DNA of 45,439 nt, from contig CALVHB010000045.1 of the NCBI GenBank assembly GCA_944327275.1, positions 1 through 45,439 on the forward strand. Reading direction: 5' to 3'. The translations under genes and the position numbers were made by a program. The DNA comes from Candidatus Gastranaerophilales bacterium (GTDB taxonomy: Bacteria; Cyanobacteriota; Vampirovibrionia; Gastranaerophilales; Gastranaerophilaceae). Shown piece by piece: positions 18,471-26,403 of this stretch; the stretch's first letter is position 1, and every line of letters starts with the position of its first letter. The notes under the pieces were generated by a model that was not told where the DNA came from, did no database searches, and saw only the letters and a program-made list of their open reading frames with translations.

Positions 18471-19457
18471 ATGAAAGTAGCGATTATTGATAATGACCGT
18501 ATAGCGGTTAAAGAAATTGAAAATATAAATTTGGGAGAGAAATCCGGAGCAATTGTAAAAGTTTTAGGATGTGGACTTTGTGGCTCGGATATAGTTAAAT
18601 TTATTCATAAAATATCAAAGAATGGTACTGTATTAGGACATGAAATTGTTGCTGAGATTGTCGAAATAAATTCTGATACAGAGTTTAAAAAGGGTGATAT
18701 TATTGTTACATCACATCATATCCCTTGTGGAAATTGTGTATATTGTAAGCACGGAAATGTATCGATGTGCAAACATTTTAAAAGTACTAATATTCTCCCT
18801 GGAGGTTTTTCTCAATATGTGTATTTAAGTGAAGAACATTTAAAAAATGTAGCACATTTGAAACCTGAAAATTTGACAGAGGTTGAGGCTTCTTTTTATG
18901 AACCATTGGGATGTATTGTTAGAGCTGTTAAAAGAGCTTCTTTAATAGATGGTGATATTGCTCTTGTAGTTGGACTTGGTTCTATAGGAATATTGACGGC
19001 TCAAGCTTTAAAAGCATATGGGTATAAAGTTGTCGGGTGTGATCTTTTGCAAGAAAGAATAGAATTCTTAAAATCATTGGGTATTGAGGCATTTGATGTG
19101 AGAGAGTTGCCTGAAGAATTAAAATTTGACGGTATATTTATGACATCAGGTGCTGACAAAGCTATAAATACAGCTTTAAAGTATGTTAGAAATGGCGGTA
19201 AAATTTTGGTGTTTTCAAGTACTCCTTCAGATTTATCTGCCTATCCTAACAATGAAATATATTATAGAGAACTTACTGTAATGGGAAGTTATTCACCATC
19301 TCCAAAAGATTTAGAGGATTCGTTGGAATTATTAAGAAGTAAAAAAGTTTTAGTAAATGGTATTTCTACAGAATATAAATTAGAAGATGTTGATAAGGCA
19401 TTCAGAGATACTATGGCTAATAAAATTATGAAAGCATATATAAAAATAGAGGAATAA
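18471..19457 (+). CDS. Zinc-type medium-chain dehydrogenase, copy A
   Basis: A 328-residue member of the zinc-dependent medium-chain dehydrogenase (MDR) family, near threonine/sorbitol dehydrogenases. Catalytic-zinc ligands are the Cys in LGCGLCGSDI and the GHE motif in LGHEIVAE. The structural zinc site is the four-Cys lobe PCGNCVYCKHGNVSMC. The cofactor fold shows VVGLGSIGILTAQALKAYG followed by CDLL, where the Asp favours NAD. The substrate is unknown. It ends immediately before its paralogue, so both are co-transcribed. It is divergent from the GNAT/ilvC genes, with 67 bases between the starts. Confidence 0.88.
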   Translation: MKVAIIDNDRIAVKEIENINLGEKSGAIVKVLGCGLCGSDIVKFIHKISKNGTVLGHEIVAEIVEINSDTEFKKGDIIVTSHHIPCGNCVYCKHGNVSMCKHFKSTNILPGGFSQYVYLSEEHLKNVAHLKPENLTEVEASFYEPLGCIVRAVKRASLIDGDIALVVGLGSIGILTAQALKAYGYKVVGCDLLQERIEFLKSLGIEAFDVRELPEELKFDGIFMTSGADKAINTALKYVRNGGKILVFSSTPSDLSAYPNNEIYYRELTVMGSYSPSPKDLEDSLELLRSKKVLVNGISTEYKLEDVDKAFRDTMANKIMKAYIKIEE

Positions 19458-19463
19458 TTGTAC

Positions 19464-20510
19464 ATGCGTGCTATACAATACTACGGACCGCAAAATATAA
19501 AATATGAAGAAGTTATGGTAAAACCTCCACAGGAGGGAGAAGTGGTTGTTAAAGTTATGTCAGCTCTAACTTGTGGAACTGATGTAAAAACTTTTAGACG
19601 TGGACATCCTGTTTTAATAAAAACTGTTCCTTCAGGATTTGGACACGAGTTTGCAGGAATTGTTGCTCGTGTTGGTAAAGGTGTTGATAATGTAAAAGTT
19701 GGCGACAGAGTTGTTGCTGCTAATTCTGCACCTTGTGGAAATTGCTTTTATTGCAGGCATGAAGAGTATAATTTATGTGAAAACCTTGATTTATTAAATG
19801 GCGCTTATGCTGAATATATAACTGTTCCGGCGAGAATAGTGAAGAAAAATATGCTTATTCTTCCTGATGATTTAAGCTTTGATAAGGCTGCTTTTTGTGA
19901 ACCTCTTGCAAATGTTGTGCATGGTGTAGAAAGAACTGGAATTAAAAAAGGGCAGACTGTCGGGATTATTGGTATAGGACCTATAGGTTTGATGTTTGCA
20001 AGACTTGCTAAATTAAAAGGAGCTAATGTAATTGTAGCTGGTAGAAACCCTATCAAGTTGAAGGCTGCAGATGAGTTTGCACATGCTGATGAAATTATAG
20101 ATTTAACTAAATATAATAATCCAGAAAAAATATTTAAAGAATATACAGAAGAACATAGAGGTCTTGATGTCGCTGTTGAATGTGTCGGATTACCTGAAAT
20201 ATGGGAAAGAATTTTTTCTTGCGTCCGCCCTGGCGGTACAGTTCACTTCTTTGGTGGGTGTAAATCAGGATCTACAGTGACTTTTGATACTACTAAAATG
20301 CATTATGGTGATATAAAGTTAATGAGTGTTTTCCATCATACTCCTAAATATTTTAGAATGGCTTTAGATTATATTGCATCGGGTGATGTGGAAGTAGAAA
20401 AACTTATTACAGATACACTTCCTTTAGAAAAAGTTGAATGGGCTATGCATCAGCATATAGAGGGCAAAGCACTTAAATTTTTAATAAAACCTTGGCAGAG
20501 CTTGAATTAA
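19464..20510 (+). CDS. Zinc-type medium-chain dehydrogenase, copy B
   Basis: The second MDR-family dehydrogenase, 348 residues from ATG 19464; a TTG at 19458 in the same frame is also possible and lies closer to GAGG. Zinc ligands are in LTCGTDVK and FGHEFAGI, with the four-Cys lobe PCGNCFYCRHEEYNLC. The Rossmann motif is IIGIGPIGLMFARLAK followed by AGRN, which favours NADP more than copy A does. Later landmarks include VRPGGTVHFFGG. Tandem but divergent copies suggest two steps of one sugar-alcohol or amino-alcohol route (inference). The pilin-like leader repeat follows about 55 bases downstream. Confidence 0.88.
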   Translation: MRAIQYYGPQNIKYEEVMVKPPQEGEVVVKVMSALTCGTDVKTFRRGHPVLIKTVPSGFGHEFAGIVARVGKGVDNVKVGDRVVAANSAPCGNCFYCRHEEYNLCENLDLLNGAYAEYITVPARIVKKNMLILPDDLSFDKAAFCEPLANVVHGVERTGIKKGQTVGIIGIGPIGLMFARLAKLKGANVIVAGRNPIKLKAADEFAHADEIIDLTKYNNPEKIFKEYTEEHRGLDVAVECVGLPEIWERIFSCVRPGGTVHFFGGCKSGSTVTFDTTKMHYGDIKLMSVFHHTPKYFRMALDYIASGDVEVEKLITDTLPLEKVEWAMHQHIEGKALKFLIKPWQSLN

Positions 20511-20580
20511 TAGTGTAAAAGTGTTATTATAAAGATTGTTGTATAAAATTTAATACAAATTTAGTTAAAGGAGGCAATTT

Positions 20581-20628
20581 ATGAAAAAGATTAAAAGACT
20601 CTTTACTTCGGGGGGGGGGCAGCTCTAG
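20581..20628 (+). CDS. Truncated pilin leader peptide (15 codons)
   Basis: It reads MKKIKRLFTSGGGQL and then stops. The first ten residues are the same as those of the in-frame leader in copy 1, and a strong Shine-Dalgarno (AAAGGAGG, 6 bases before the ATG) precedes it. The G-tract at codons 10-13 causes the frame change. It is either the OFF state of a phase-variable pilin start or a short leader whose translation affects the downstream gene. Confidence 0.5.
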   Translation: MKKIKRLFTSGGGQL

Positions 20629-20650
20629 GCTCTATAGAAGGTTTTAAACC

Positions 20651-20678
20651 TTGTAAAAAATTAAAAACATTGTATAAT
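20651..20678 (+). promoter_or_regulatory. Promoter-like pair inside the pilin leader (copy 2)
   Basis: TTGTAA at 20651-20656 and TATAAT at 20673-20678 are separated by 16 bases. The pilin ATG at 20685 starts 7 bases after the -10 box, as in copy 1. It could drive a leaderless pilin mRNA independent of the frame of the upstream leader. Confidence 0.5.
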
Positions 20679-20684
20679 AGTGAT

Positions 20685-21425
20685 ATGAAATATTATTCTG
20701 GTAAGTTATTTGGTTTTACTCTTGCAGAAACTCTTATTACTCTTGGGGTGATTGGTGTTGTTGCAGCTTTGACATTACCTTCGGTGATTAATAATTATAG
20801 GAATAAGCAACTCCAAGTAGCTTTTAAAGCAGCTTATTCTATATTCTCCCAAACTGTTATTAATATGGTTGAAGAGGATGGAGCTGGTTTGAAGAAAAAG
20901 TACACAAAATATGATTCTGCAAGTCAAAGTTATGTTAATGCGAATGAATTTTATGACAAATTTTATAAGTATTCAAAATTAAATGTTATTGGAAAATGTT
21001 CATACAGTGGGAAAATTATGAACTATAATAAAACTGGTGAAGCATATTCTTCTTATACATCTTACACAATAGTAGGTAGAGAGACCATTGACAAGTTGCT
21101 TTCAAATGGTATGTGTTCATATCTGTACGTTAATGCAGGTCAAATAAATATTACTGTGGATGTGAATGGGACAAGAGGTCCAAATATGTTAGGACATGAT
21201 ATTTTTTACTTCACAATAGATGAAAATGATGTTTTAAAACCGAGAAAAATGTCTAATTTGTACGATGAAGAAGAATTAGAAGATATGGATTTTTCTTTTG
21301 TTGCAGGTATTCCTTGTTCTAAAAATTCTAAACAAAGAGGTAACGGTACCGGGTGTGCTTATTATGCATTAATTGATGAATCTCCCGACGACTCGACAAA
21401 GGGGTATTGGGAAAGTCTTCCTTAA
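20685..21425 (+). CDS. Type IV pilin-like protein (copy 2, leader out of frame)
   Basis: A 246-residue prepilin-type protein. The leader MKYYSGKLFG precedes FTLAETLITLG, with cleavage expected after Gly10 and Glu at position +5. The hydrophobic helix ends ALTLPSVI. The body shares TVDVNGTRGPNMLGHDIF with pilin copy 1 but is otherwise different. I chose ATG 20685; a TTG at 20670 is in the same frame, and no Shine-Dalgarno precedes either. The N-terminal coding region is almost identical in DNA to copy 1, while the rest diverges, a pattern of recombination or gene conversion at the 5' end. Its molecular role is not known. Confidence 0.85.
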   Translation: MKYYSGKLFGFTLAETLITLGVIGVVAALTLPSVINNYRNKQLQVAFKAAYSIFSQTVINMVEEDGAGLKKKYTKYDSASQSYVNANEFYDKFYKYSKLNVIGKCSYSGKIMNYNKTGEAYSSYTSYTIVGRETIDKLLSNGMCSYLYVNAGQINITVDVNGTRGPNMLGHDIFYFTIDENDVLKPRKMSNLYDEEELEDMDFSFVAGIPCSKNSKQRGNGTGCAYYALIDESPDDSTKGYWESLP

Positions 21426-21449
21426 GTTTATTTTATTATGAGTAAAAAT

Positions 21450-21475
21450 AAAGACCGATTTTTTATCGGTCTTTT
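21450..21475 (+). terminator. Rho-independent terminator after pilin copy 2
   Basis: AAAGACCGAT pairs with ATCGGTCTTT around a T5 loop, ending in TTTTC. It lies 25 bases after the pilin stop. Confidence 0.85.
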
Positions 21476-21508
21476 CTATAAACTCTCATTCTTACTAAAC
21501 AATAAGCA

Positions 21509-21664
21509 CTACTTAACTGCTTGTAGTCTCGCTTGAATACCAGCATCTGCATTTATCATCTTTGCAGATGCTAACGCAACACTTCTGCGTTTTTTAGCTC
21601 CTCTTAATATAAATTCCACACTGTCGCATACATTACACGAAGGTGTTACTATCTTTTTTAACAT
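21509..21664 (-). CDS. Small CxxC protein, 51 residues, unknown function
   Basis: A short gene between the pilin and rpmA. It begins MLKKIVTPSCNVCDSVEFIL and continues with a basic patch (RGAKKRRS) and an Ala-rich amphipathic segment ending RLQAVK. GGAG lies 9 bases before the chosen ATG at 21664. An in-frame ATG at 21679 would add MEKSN but would put the GGAG inside the coding region. It has its own space between two terminators (21450-21475 and 21792-21823). The single CxxC may bind metal or be redox-active. I do not recognise the family, and coding status rests on composition and Shine-Dalgarno only. The rest of 21426-21849 shows only the two terminators. Confidence 0.5.
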   Translation of the reverse strand: MLKKIVTPSCNVCDSVEFILRGAKKRRSVALASAKMINADAGIQARLQAVK

Positions 21665-21791
21665 ATTAGATTTCTCCATTTATTTTCTGATTACATACTT
21701 TATATCGGGTGCCTTTTGAGAAATCTTTAATAATTTATATTAGTATGTAAAGAATTTGTAATAATAGATAATTTTACAAAATTTTTCAAAC

Positions 21792-21823
21792 AAAAAAGAC
21801 TCCAAAAAATTGGAGTCTTTTTT
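21792..21823 (-). terminator. Rho-independent terminator after rpmA
   Basis: GACTCCAA pairs with TTGGAGTC, with A-runs and T-runs on both sides, so it can work in both directions. It lies 27 bases beyond the rpmA stop on the minus strand. Confidence 0.85.
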
Positions 21824-21849
21824 TTGTTGTTGTTTTAAAATTACCGAAA

Positions 21850-22104
21850 CTACACAGCGTATACACTAACTTGTTTTCTGTCACGTCTGTGAGGTTCAAA
21901 TTTTACTTGACCGTCAATCAATGCGTACAAAGTATCATCAGATCCAATGCCTACATTGTTACCAGGATGAACTTTTGTTCCTCTTTGACGAACAAGAATG
22001 TTACCAGCTTTAACGATTTCGCCACCGAATTTTTTCACGCCTAAACGCTTCGCTTCTGAGTCGCGTCCGTTACGGGTAGATCCCATACCTTTCTTATGTG
22101 CCAT
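21850..22104 (-). CDS. rpmA: 50S ribosomal protein L27
   Basis: L27 sits at the peptidyl transferase centre of the large subunit. The 84-residue protein begins [20 protein letters not shown], the conserved N-terminal tail that reaches the active site, and contains [17 protein letters not shown]. It has no Firmicutes-type N-terminal extension needing cleavage by Prp. It follows rplU by 89 bases in the usual rplU-rpmA order. Confidence 0.98.
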   Translation of the reverse strand: MAHKKGMGSTRNGRDSEAKRLGVKKFGGEIVKAGNILVRQRGTKVHPGNNVGIGSDDTLYALIDGQVKFEPHRRDRKQVSVYAV

Positions 22105-22193
22105 TTCTATATCTCCTGTTTATCTCATACCCTTAATTTTTTAGAATCAGTAGTATGATTGTTCTGTATCACTATTACCAATAAATTTATTGG

Positions 22194-22544
22194 TTATGCT
22201 TCTTCTGAAGCTGCTTCAGCTTTCTTTTGAGCTGATGTTCTGATTTTAGAAATCATTACTCTTGTAAAGCCTTGTCTGTGTCCTTGTTTTTTTCTGTAAC
22301 CTTTTTTAGGTCTTTGTTTGTAAACGATAACTTTTTTAGATTTGTCATGTTTTACAATAACACCTTCAGCGCTTGCGCCTGAAACATAAGGTTGACCTAC
22401 TTTTGATTTTTTGCCGTTTACGATCATGACTACTTTATCAAAAACAACTTTTGAATCTTTTTCGCCATCTAATAATTCAACATCAAGGTAACGACCTTCT
22501 TCTACTTGATATTGTTTTCCGCCTGTTTCTACAATTGCGAACAT
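22194..22544 (-). CDS. rplU: 50S ribosomal protein L21
   Basis: L21 binds 23S rRNA and is normally encoded just before L27, as here. The protein begins MFAIVETGGKQYQVEEGRYL and has the family's C-terminal signature KRPKKGYRKKQGHRQGFT. It carries a short Ala/Glu-rich tail (KKAEAASEEA) beyond the usual end, giving 116 residues. AAAGGAC precedes the ATG. Confidence 0.98.
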   Translation of the reverse strand: MFAIVETGGKQYQVEEGRYLDVELLDGEKDSKVVFDKVVMIVNGKKSKVGQPYVSGASAEGVIVKHDKSKKVIVYKQRPKKGYRKKQGHRQGFTRVMISKIRTSAQKKAEAASEEA

Positions 22545-22635
22545 TTTCTAGTCCTTTCTAATTTAGGTTTCGTAACCCTTCCAACGGGTGTTTTGGGGTT
22601 TTATCAACGATTTACCTTAGTATACACGTGATACT

Positions 22636-22664
22636 ATTATCTGATACTAAAATCCGAAAGTCAA
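22636..22664 (-). promoter_or_regulatory. Sigma-70 promoter of rplU-rpmA
   Basis: On the minus strand, TTGACT (22664-22659) and GATAAT (22641-22636) are 17 bases apart. The resulting 5' leader of about 85 bases can form AGTAT-CACGTGT-ATACT at its start. It also contains two C-rich/G-rich segments (ACCCC, GGGTT) that could pair. It might be an autoregulatory L21-type leader; I could not match it to a known fold. Confidence 0.65.
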
Positions 22665-22723
22665 GCAGTATTAATATTTATTAACTTTTTACTCTATCAT
22701 TTTGTTTGGAGTAAAATTATCTT

Positions 22724-24052
22724 ATGAAGTTTAATGAGAAAGAAATTTTAAAAGCAACTGATGCTGATTTATTAAAAAGTGATGATTCTTGTGTAGAATT
22801 TTCAATTTCTACTGATACAAGGACTATTAAAAGTGGTGATGTTTATCTCCCATTGAAAGGCGAAAATTTTGATGGTGAAAAATTTATTCCGCAAGCTGTT
22901 AAAAGTGGAGCTGTTGGGTATTTTACAACACAAGATACTGTTTTAAATGACTCTAAGCTAGTATTCAAGGTAGAAAACAGTCTTGAAGCATACATGCAAA
23001 TTGCAGGATTCACAAGAGAAAAATTATCTCCGATAGTTGTCGGTATTACCGGAAGTTCTGGTAAAACTACCACAAAAGAGATGGTATTTTCTGTATTGTC
23101 TGAAAAATTTAAGACCCATAAGACATTTTCTAATCACAATAACGAAATTGGGTTCTGTCAGACTGTTTTGTCTATGGGTGATGATACAGAAGTTCTAATT
23201 GTAGAAATGGGTATGAGGGGACTTGGAGAAATTGAGTTTATTACTAAGTACGCAAGACCGGATTATGCAATTATTACAAATGCTGGCTCTGCTCATATAG
23301 GACGTTTAGGGAGTCTTGATAATATTGCGATGGCTAAGTGTGAAATTACAAAATATTTAAAAAATGCACTAATCGCGAATGATAATGAAAGAATAAAAAG
23401 ATTTGCAAACTTTTCAGGGGAAAAAATATTTTATTCTATAAAGGATGTTGATATTTTGGAAAAGTCCAGTGGATGTTCAAGATATATCTATAAAGGTAGA
23501 GAGTATAAATTGAATGTTGAGGGAGATTATAATATTGAAAATTCTCTTTCAGCTATAGAGGTTGGTTATAAGTTAGGATTGACTTATGAACAAATTAAGG
23601 CTGGGTTAGAAAAGTATAAGCCTATTGAGAAAAGATGGGAAGAAATATCTGTAAAAGGTTTTAATATAATCAATGATAGTTATAATGCTAATCCTGAATC
23701 AATGAAGGCATCTGTATCAACTTTTATTGAGTTGTATAAAAATCCTGTTGTTGTACTGGGAAATATGGGCGAACTAGGTAAGGATGAGGTATTTTTCCAT
23801 ACTGAAGTTGGAAAATTCTTGGGAAATAAGTTTAAAGGCAAGGAAGTGTTGTTTCTTACAGTAGGGAATTTAGCAAAATATATTGGTGATGAACTATTAA
23901 AATGTGGATTTAAAGTTTTACATTTCAATAATAATCTTGAAACATCTCGTTACATTCTTGATAATCTTGATGCTGGTAATACAATATTCTTAAAGGCATC
24001 TCGTTCTATGAAGTTTGAAGAGATAATTGACGTAATAAAGGGAGAAAAATAA
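22724..24052 (+). CDS. murF: UDP-MurNAc-tripeptide:D-Ala-D-Ala ligase
   Basis: MurF adds D-Ala-D-Ala to complete the UDP-MurNAc-pentapeptide. The protein has 442 residues. The N-terminal domain contains STDTRTIKSGDVYLPLKG. The ATP-binding P-loop is GITGSSGKTTTKE. The central domain shows HNNEIGFCQTVL and EMGMRGLGEIEF. The C-terminal ligase domain shows INDSYNANPESMKAS and VVLGNMGELG. All are MurF landmarks. It is the first gene of the wall cluster, divergent from rplU, with TTGGAG before the start and only 3 bases to mraY. Confidence 0.97.
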   Translation: MKFNEKEILKATDADLLKSDDSCVEFSISTDTRTIKSGDVYLPLKGENFDGEKFIPQAVKSGAVGYFTTQDTVLNDSKLVFKVENSLEAYMQIAGFTREKLSPIVVGITGSSGKTTTKEMVFSVLSEKFKTHKTFSNHNNEIGFCQTVLSMGDDTEVLIVEMGMRGLGEIEFITKYARPDYAIITNAGSAHIGRLGSLDNIAMAKCEITKYLKNALIANDNERIKRFANFSGEKIFYSIKDVDILEKSSGCSRYIYKGREYKLNVEGDYNIENSLSAIEVGYKLGLTYEQIKAGLEKYKPIEKRWEEISVKGFNIINDSYNANPESMKASVSTFIELYKNPVVVLGNMGELGKDEVFFHTEVGKFLGNKFKGKEVLFLTVGNLAKYIGDELLKCGFKVLHFNNNLETSRYILDNLDAGNTIFLKASRSMKFEEIIDVIKGEK

Positions 24053-24055
24053 TTT

Positions 24056-24937
24056 ATGATAATGCTAGCTGTTGCTTTTTTATTAGGGATGATATTATGT
24101 TTGCTTTTCGGAGTTCCTTATATAGATTTTTTAAAAAAGCATATGATAGGACAATATGTAAAAGATTGTGCACCTGAAGCACATGCAAAAAAACAGGGTA
24201 CACCTACAACTGGGGGTGTTTTTATAATTGCAGCAATTATTCTTGCTTCTATAATTGTCCTTGCACTAGCTCAAAGACTTACAACTGAAGCTTGTATAAT
24301 CCTTTTAACATTATTGTTCTACACATTTGCAGGATTTCAGGATGACTATATTAAAATTAAAGGAAAAGGTAATGATGGACTTACTCCTAGAGGAAAGTTG
24401 TTGCGTCAGATAGCTATAGCATTATTGCCTACTTTGTATTTAATGATGACAAAAAGTGGTGCCGGAGATGTTTATTTGGGGCATTTTGTTATTCATATGG
24501 GTTGGTTATATCCTATTTTCGGAATATTTGTTATAACAGGAGCTTCAAATGCCTATAACTTAACTGATGGTTTAGACGGGCTAGCTGCTTCTACCGGAAT
24601 TTTCTCGTTCTTTGCATGTGCAATAATCGCTTTATTTTCAGGGTGTCCTGAGGCTGCTATTATATCAGCAGTCACTGCAGGATCTTTAGCCGGATTTTTG
24701 AGATATAACAAACCAAAAGCACAGGTATTTATGGGTGATACCGGTTCTTTAGCAATTGGAGGTTTACTCGGAACGGTTGCTGTTATGGGAAAATTTGAAA
24801 TATTATTGATATTGATTGCAGCTGTTTTTGTTATGGAAACTTTGTCTGTCATAATACAGGTCACAAGTTTTAAAACAACAGGCAAGAGAGTTTTTAAAAT
24901 GGCTCCTAGTCATCACCATTTTGAATTGTGTGATTAG
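24056..24937 (+). CDS. mraY: Phospho-MurNAc-pentapeptide translocase, interrupted by an in-frame TAG
   Basis: MraY transfers phospho-MurNAc-pentapeptide to undecaprenyl phosphate, the first membrane step of peptidoglycan synthesis. Visible landmarks are KKQGTPTTGGVFI, FAGFQDDYIKIKGK (catalytic Asp pair), ASNAYNLTDGLDGLA, FMGDTGSLAIGG and MAPSHHHFEL. The open frame ends at 293 residues with HHHFELCD then TAG, at the position of the family's conserved Trp (HHHxELxGW). The frame continues without another stop to 25036, which would restore the normal 326 residues and the last membrane helix. As written, the product lacks that helix. It is a premature stop, a recoded codon or a sequencing error. 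Confidence 0.93.
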   Translation: MIMLAVAFLLGMILCLLFGVPYIDFLKKHMIGQYVKDCAPEAHAKKQGTPTTGGVFIIAAIILASIIVLALAQRLTTEACIILLTLLFYTFAGFQDDYIKIKGKGNDGLTPRGKLLRQIAIALLPTLYLMMTKSGAGDVYLGHFVIHMGWLYPIFGIFVITGASNAYNLTDGLDGLAASTGIFSFFACAIIALFSGCPEAAIISAVTAGSLAGFLRYNKPKAQVFMGDTGSLAIGGLLGTVAVMGKFEILLILIAAVFVMETLSVIIQVTSFKTTGKRVFKMAPSHHHFELCD

Positions 24938-25036
24938 AATAAAAAAAAGGTTGTTACTGTGTTTGCAGCAGTTTCAGCATTACTTTCTATTTCAGCAATA
25001 GTTATTTATTTTTTATTGAATAGAGGTATTATTTAA
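24935..25036 (+). other. mraY: Detached C-terminus of mraY beyond the in-frame TAG
   Basis: In the same frame after TAG (24935-24937), the sequence encodes NKKKVVTVFAAVSALL and then SISAIVIYFLLNRGII, an obvious final transmembrane helix matching the end of MraY. It stops at TAA 25034-25036, which shares its last A with the murD ATG. This TAATG coupling, the same kind as at ftsW/murG, shows that the ancestral mraY ended here. Confidence 0.88.
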
Positions 25037-26403
25037 TGAAGTCAATTTGTCCGAATTTAAAATTATTTGATAAAAAAGTTCTTGTATTAGGACTTTCAAA
25101 AAGTGGTATATCAGCTGCAAAATATTTGAGTGGTGTAGGTGCTGATGTATATTTGACAGAAAGCAGAGAGCCTAAAGATGGTGATGATATAAAAATTGCT
25201 GAGTTGGAAAATCTTGGTGTAAAGGTTGAAATGGGCGGGCATAGTGATGAATTTATAAAAGATTCATATATTGCTGTTACAAGCCCGGGAATTCCTCCAA
25301 AAAGTGAAATTATGCAAAGACTTAAAGATGCTAATGTGAAGGTAATTTCAGAGATTGAGCTTGCTTATTCTCAAACGGGTGTTCCTTTTGTTGCAATTAC
25401 GGGTACAAATGGAAAGACTACGACTACAGCTTTGACTGCTCATATTTTATCTTCTGAGTATAAAGCTGAGCCTTGTGGAAATTATGGTAAGCCTCCTTGT
25501 GATTTGTTAGAAGATGATATTGACTTTTTTGTTTGTGAGTGTAGTTCGTTTCAGCTAGAATACAGTAATGCTTTTCAACCACAAATATCCGTTTTTACTA
25601 ATTTTACTCCGGATCATATTGATTGGCATAATGGATTGGAAAATTATTTTAAAGCAAAAGCAAAAATCTTCTTGTCTCCACAAGCACCTGCTTTTTCTGT
25701 TTTGAATGCAAAAGATGAAAGGTTATTAGATTTTGCAAAAGAATCTGCTGGAACAGTATTCCTTTTTGATGCAAATTGTGGTGATAATTGCTCTTATATC
25801 GAAGATGGTGCAATTTATTTCAAAAGAGATGGTAAAGCTGAAAAAATTATTGAGCTTTCTGATTGTCCTTTAATTGGAAATCATAATTATCAAAATGTAA
25901 TGTGCGCAATTATAGTTTCTAAGCTTGAGGGAATTTCAAATGAAAACATAAAATCTTCAATTATGTCATTCAAGGTTCCTGAACATAGGTTAGAAAAGTT
26001 TGCTCAAGTAAGCGGTACAGTCTTTTACAATGATTCAAAGGCAACTAATCCTGAAGCAAGTTTGGTTGCTATAAATTCTTTTGATAATGAAGATGTTGTG
26101 CTTATTGCTGGTGGAAGAGATAAAAATACCGATTTAGCAGAATTTTGTGATGCTGTGAAAAAACATATAAAGACTGTAATTTTGATCGGAGAGGCAACTC
26201 AAAGATTTGAAGAAAATTTGAAAAACAGTGGCTTTGAGAATGTAATTAAAGAGGAGACTATGGAATCTGCAATTGATAAGTCGATTGAATTAAATCCGGA
26301 TGTTGTACTTTTGTCTCCAGCTTGTGCAAGTTTTGATATGTTCAGCGGTTATGAAGAAAGGGGAAGGGTATTCAAGCAGTATGTCTTATCAAAGATCAGT
26401 TAG
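25036..26403 (+). CDS. murD: UDP-MurNAc-L-alanine:D-glutamate ligase
   Basis: MurD adds D-Glu to UDP-MurNAc-L-Ala in the cytoplasm. The protein has 455 residues. The N-terminal Rossmann-like domain has VLGLSKSGISAAKYL. The P-loop is ITGTNGKTTTTALTAH. The central domain has ECSSFQLE and FTNFTPDHIDWHN. The C-terminal domain begins near PEHRLE and includes FYNDSKATNPEAS and LIAGGRDKN. All are standard MurD signatures. The start overlaps the ancestral mraY stop; the end overlaps the ftsW start. Confidence 0.97.
   Translation: MKSICPNLKLFDKKVLVLGLSKSGISAAKYLSGVGADVYLTESREPKDGDDIKIAELENLGVKVEMGGHSDEFIKDSYIAVTSPGIPPKSEIMQRLKDANVKVISEIELAYSQTGVPFVAITGTNGKTTTTALTAHILSSEYKAEPCGNYGKPPCDLLEDDIDFFVCECSSFQLEYSNAFQPQISVFTNFTPDHIDWHNGLENYFKAKAKIFLSPQAPAFSVLNAKDERLLDFAKESAGTVFLFDANCGDNCSYIEDGAIYFKRDGKAEKIIELSDCPLIGNHNYQNVMCAIIVSKLEGISNENIKSSIMSFKVPEHRLEKFAQVSGTVFYNDSKATNPEASLVAINSFDNEDVVLIAGGRDKNTDLAEFCDAVKKHIKTVILIGEATQRFEENLKNSGFENVIKEETMESAIDKSIELNPDVVLLSPACASFDMFSGYEERGRVFKQYVLSKIS

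Larger units (their letters stand above)
20567..20693 (+). repeat. Pilin leader repeat, copy 2 (10-G tract, leader out of frame)
   Basis: A 127-bp element nearly identical to 12293-12419. Relative to copy 1, the Shine-Dalgarno has one more G (AAAGGAGG), the G-tract is ten uninterrupted G (20610-20619), and there are a few substitutions near the end. The tract is one base shorter than needed, so the leader stops at TAG 20626-20628. With eleven G the leader would read through in frame into the pilin with no stop codon. An uninterrupted run of ten G is exceptional in DNA this AT-rich. Confidence 0.9.

Noticed and set aside
22545..22635. Known L21-type autoregulatory leader upstream of rplU
   Set aside because: There is a leader of fitting length and one small hairpin, but I could not recognise a conserved fold, so I kept it only as a note on the promoter.
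24056..25036. Programmed frameshift or genome-wide TAG reassignment to explain the mraY interruption
   Set aside because: The continuation is in the same frame, so no shift is needed. The A-run lies after the stop. Several genes here end in TAG at sensible places (dnaA, pyrG, ilvE, pilin copy 1), so TAG is a normal stop.
26300..26380. Long N-terminal extension of FtsW from 26300
   Set aside because: These residues come from the overlapping murD frame and do not look like FtsW. The basic tail followed by the first membrane helix begins at 26381.
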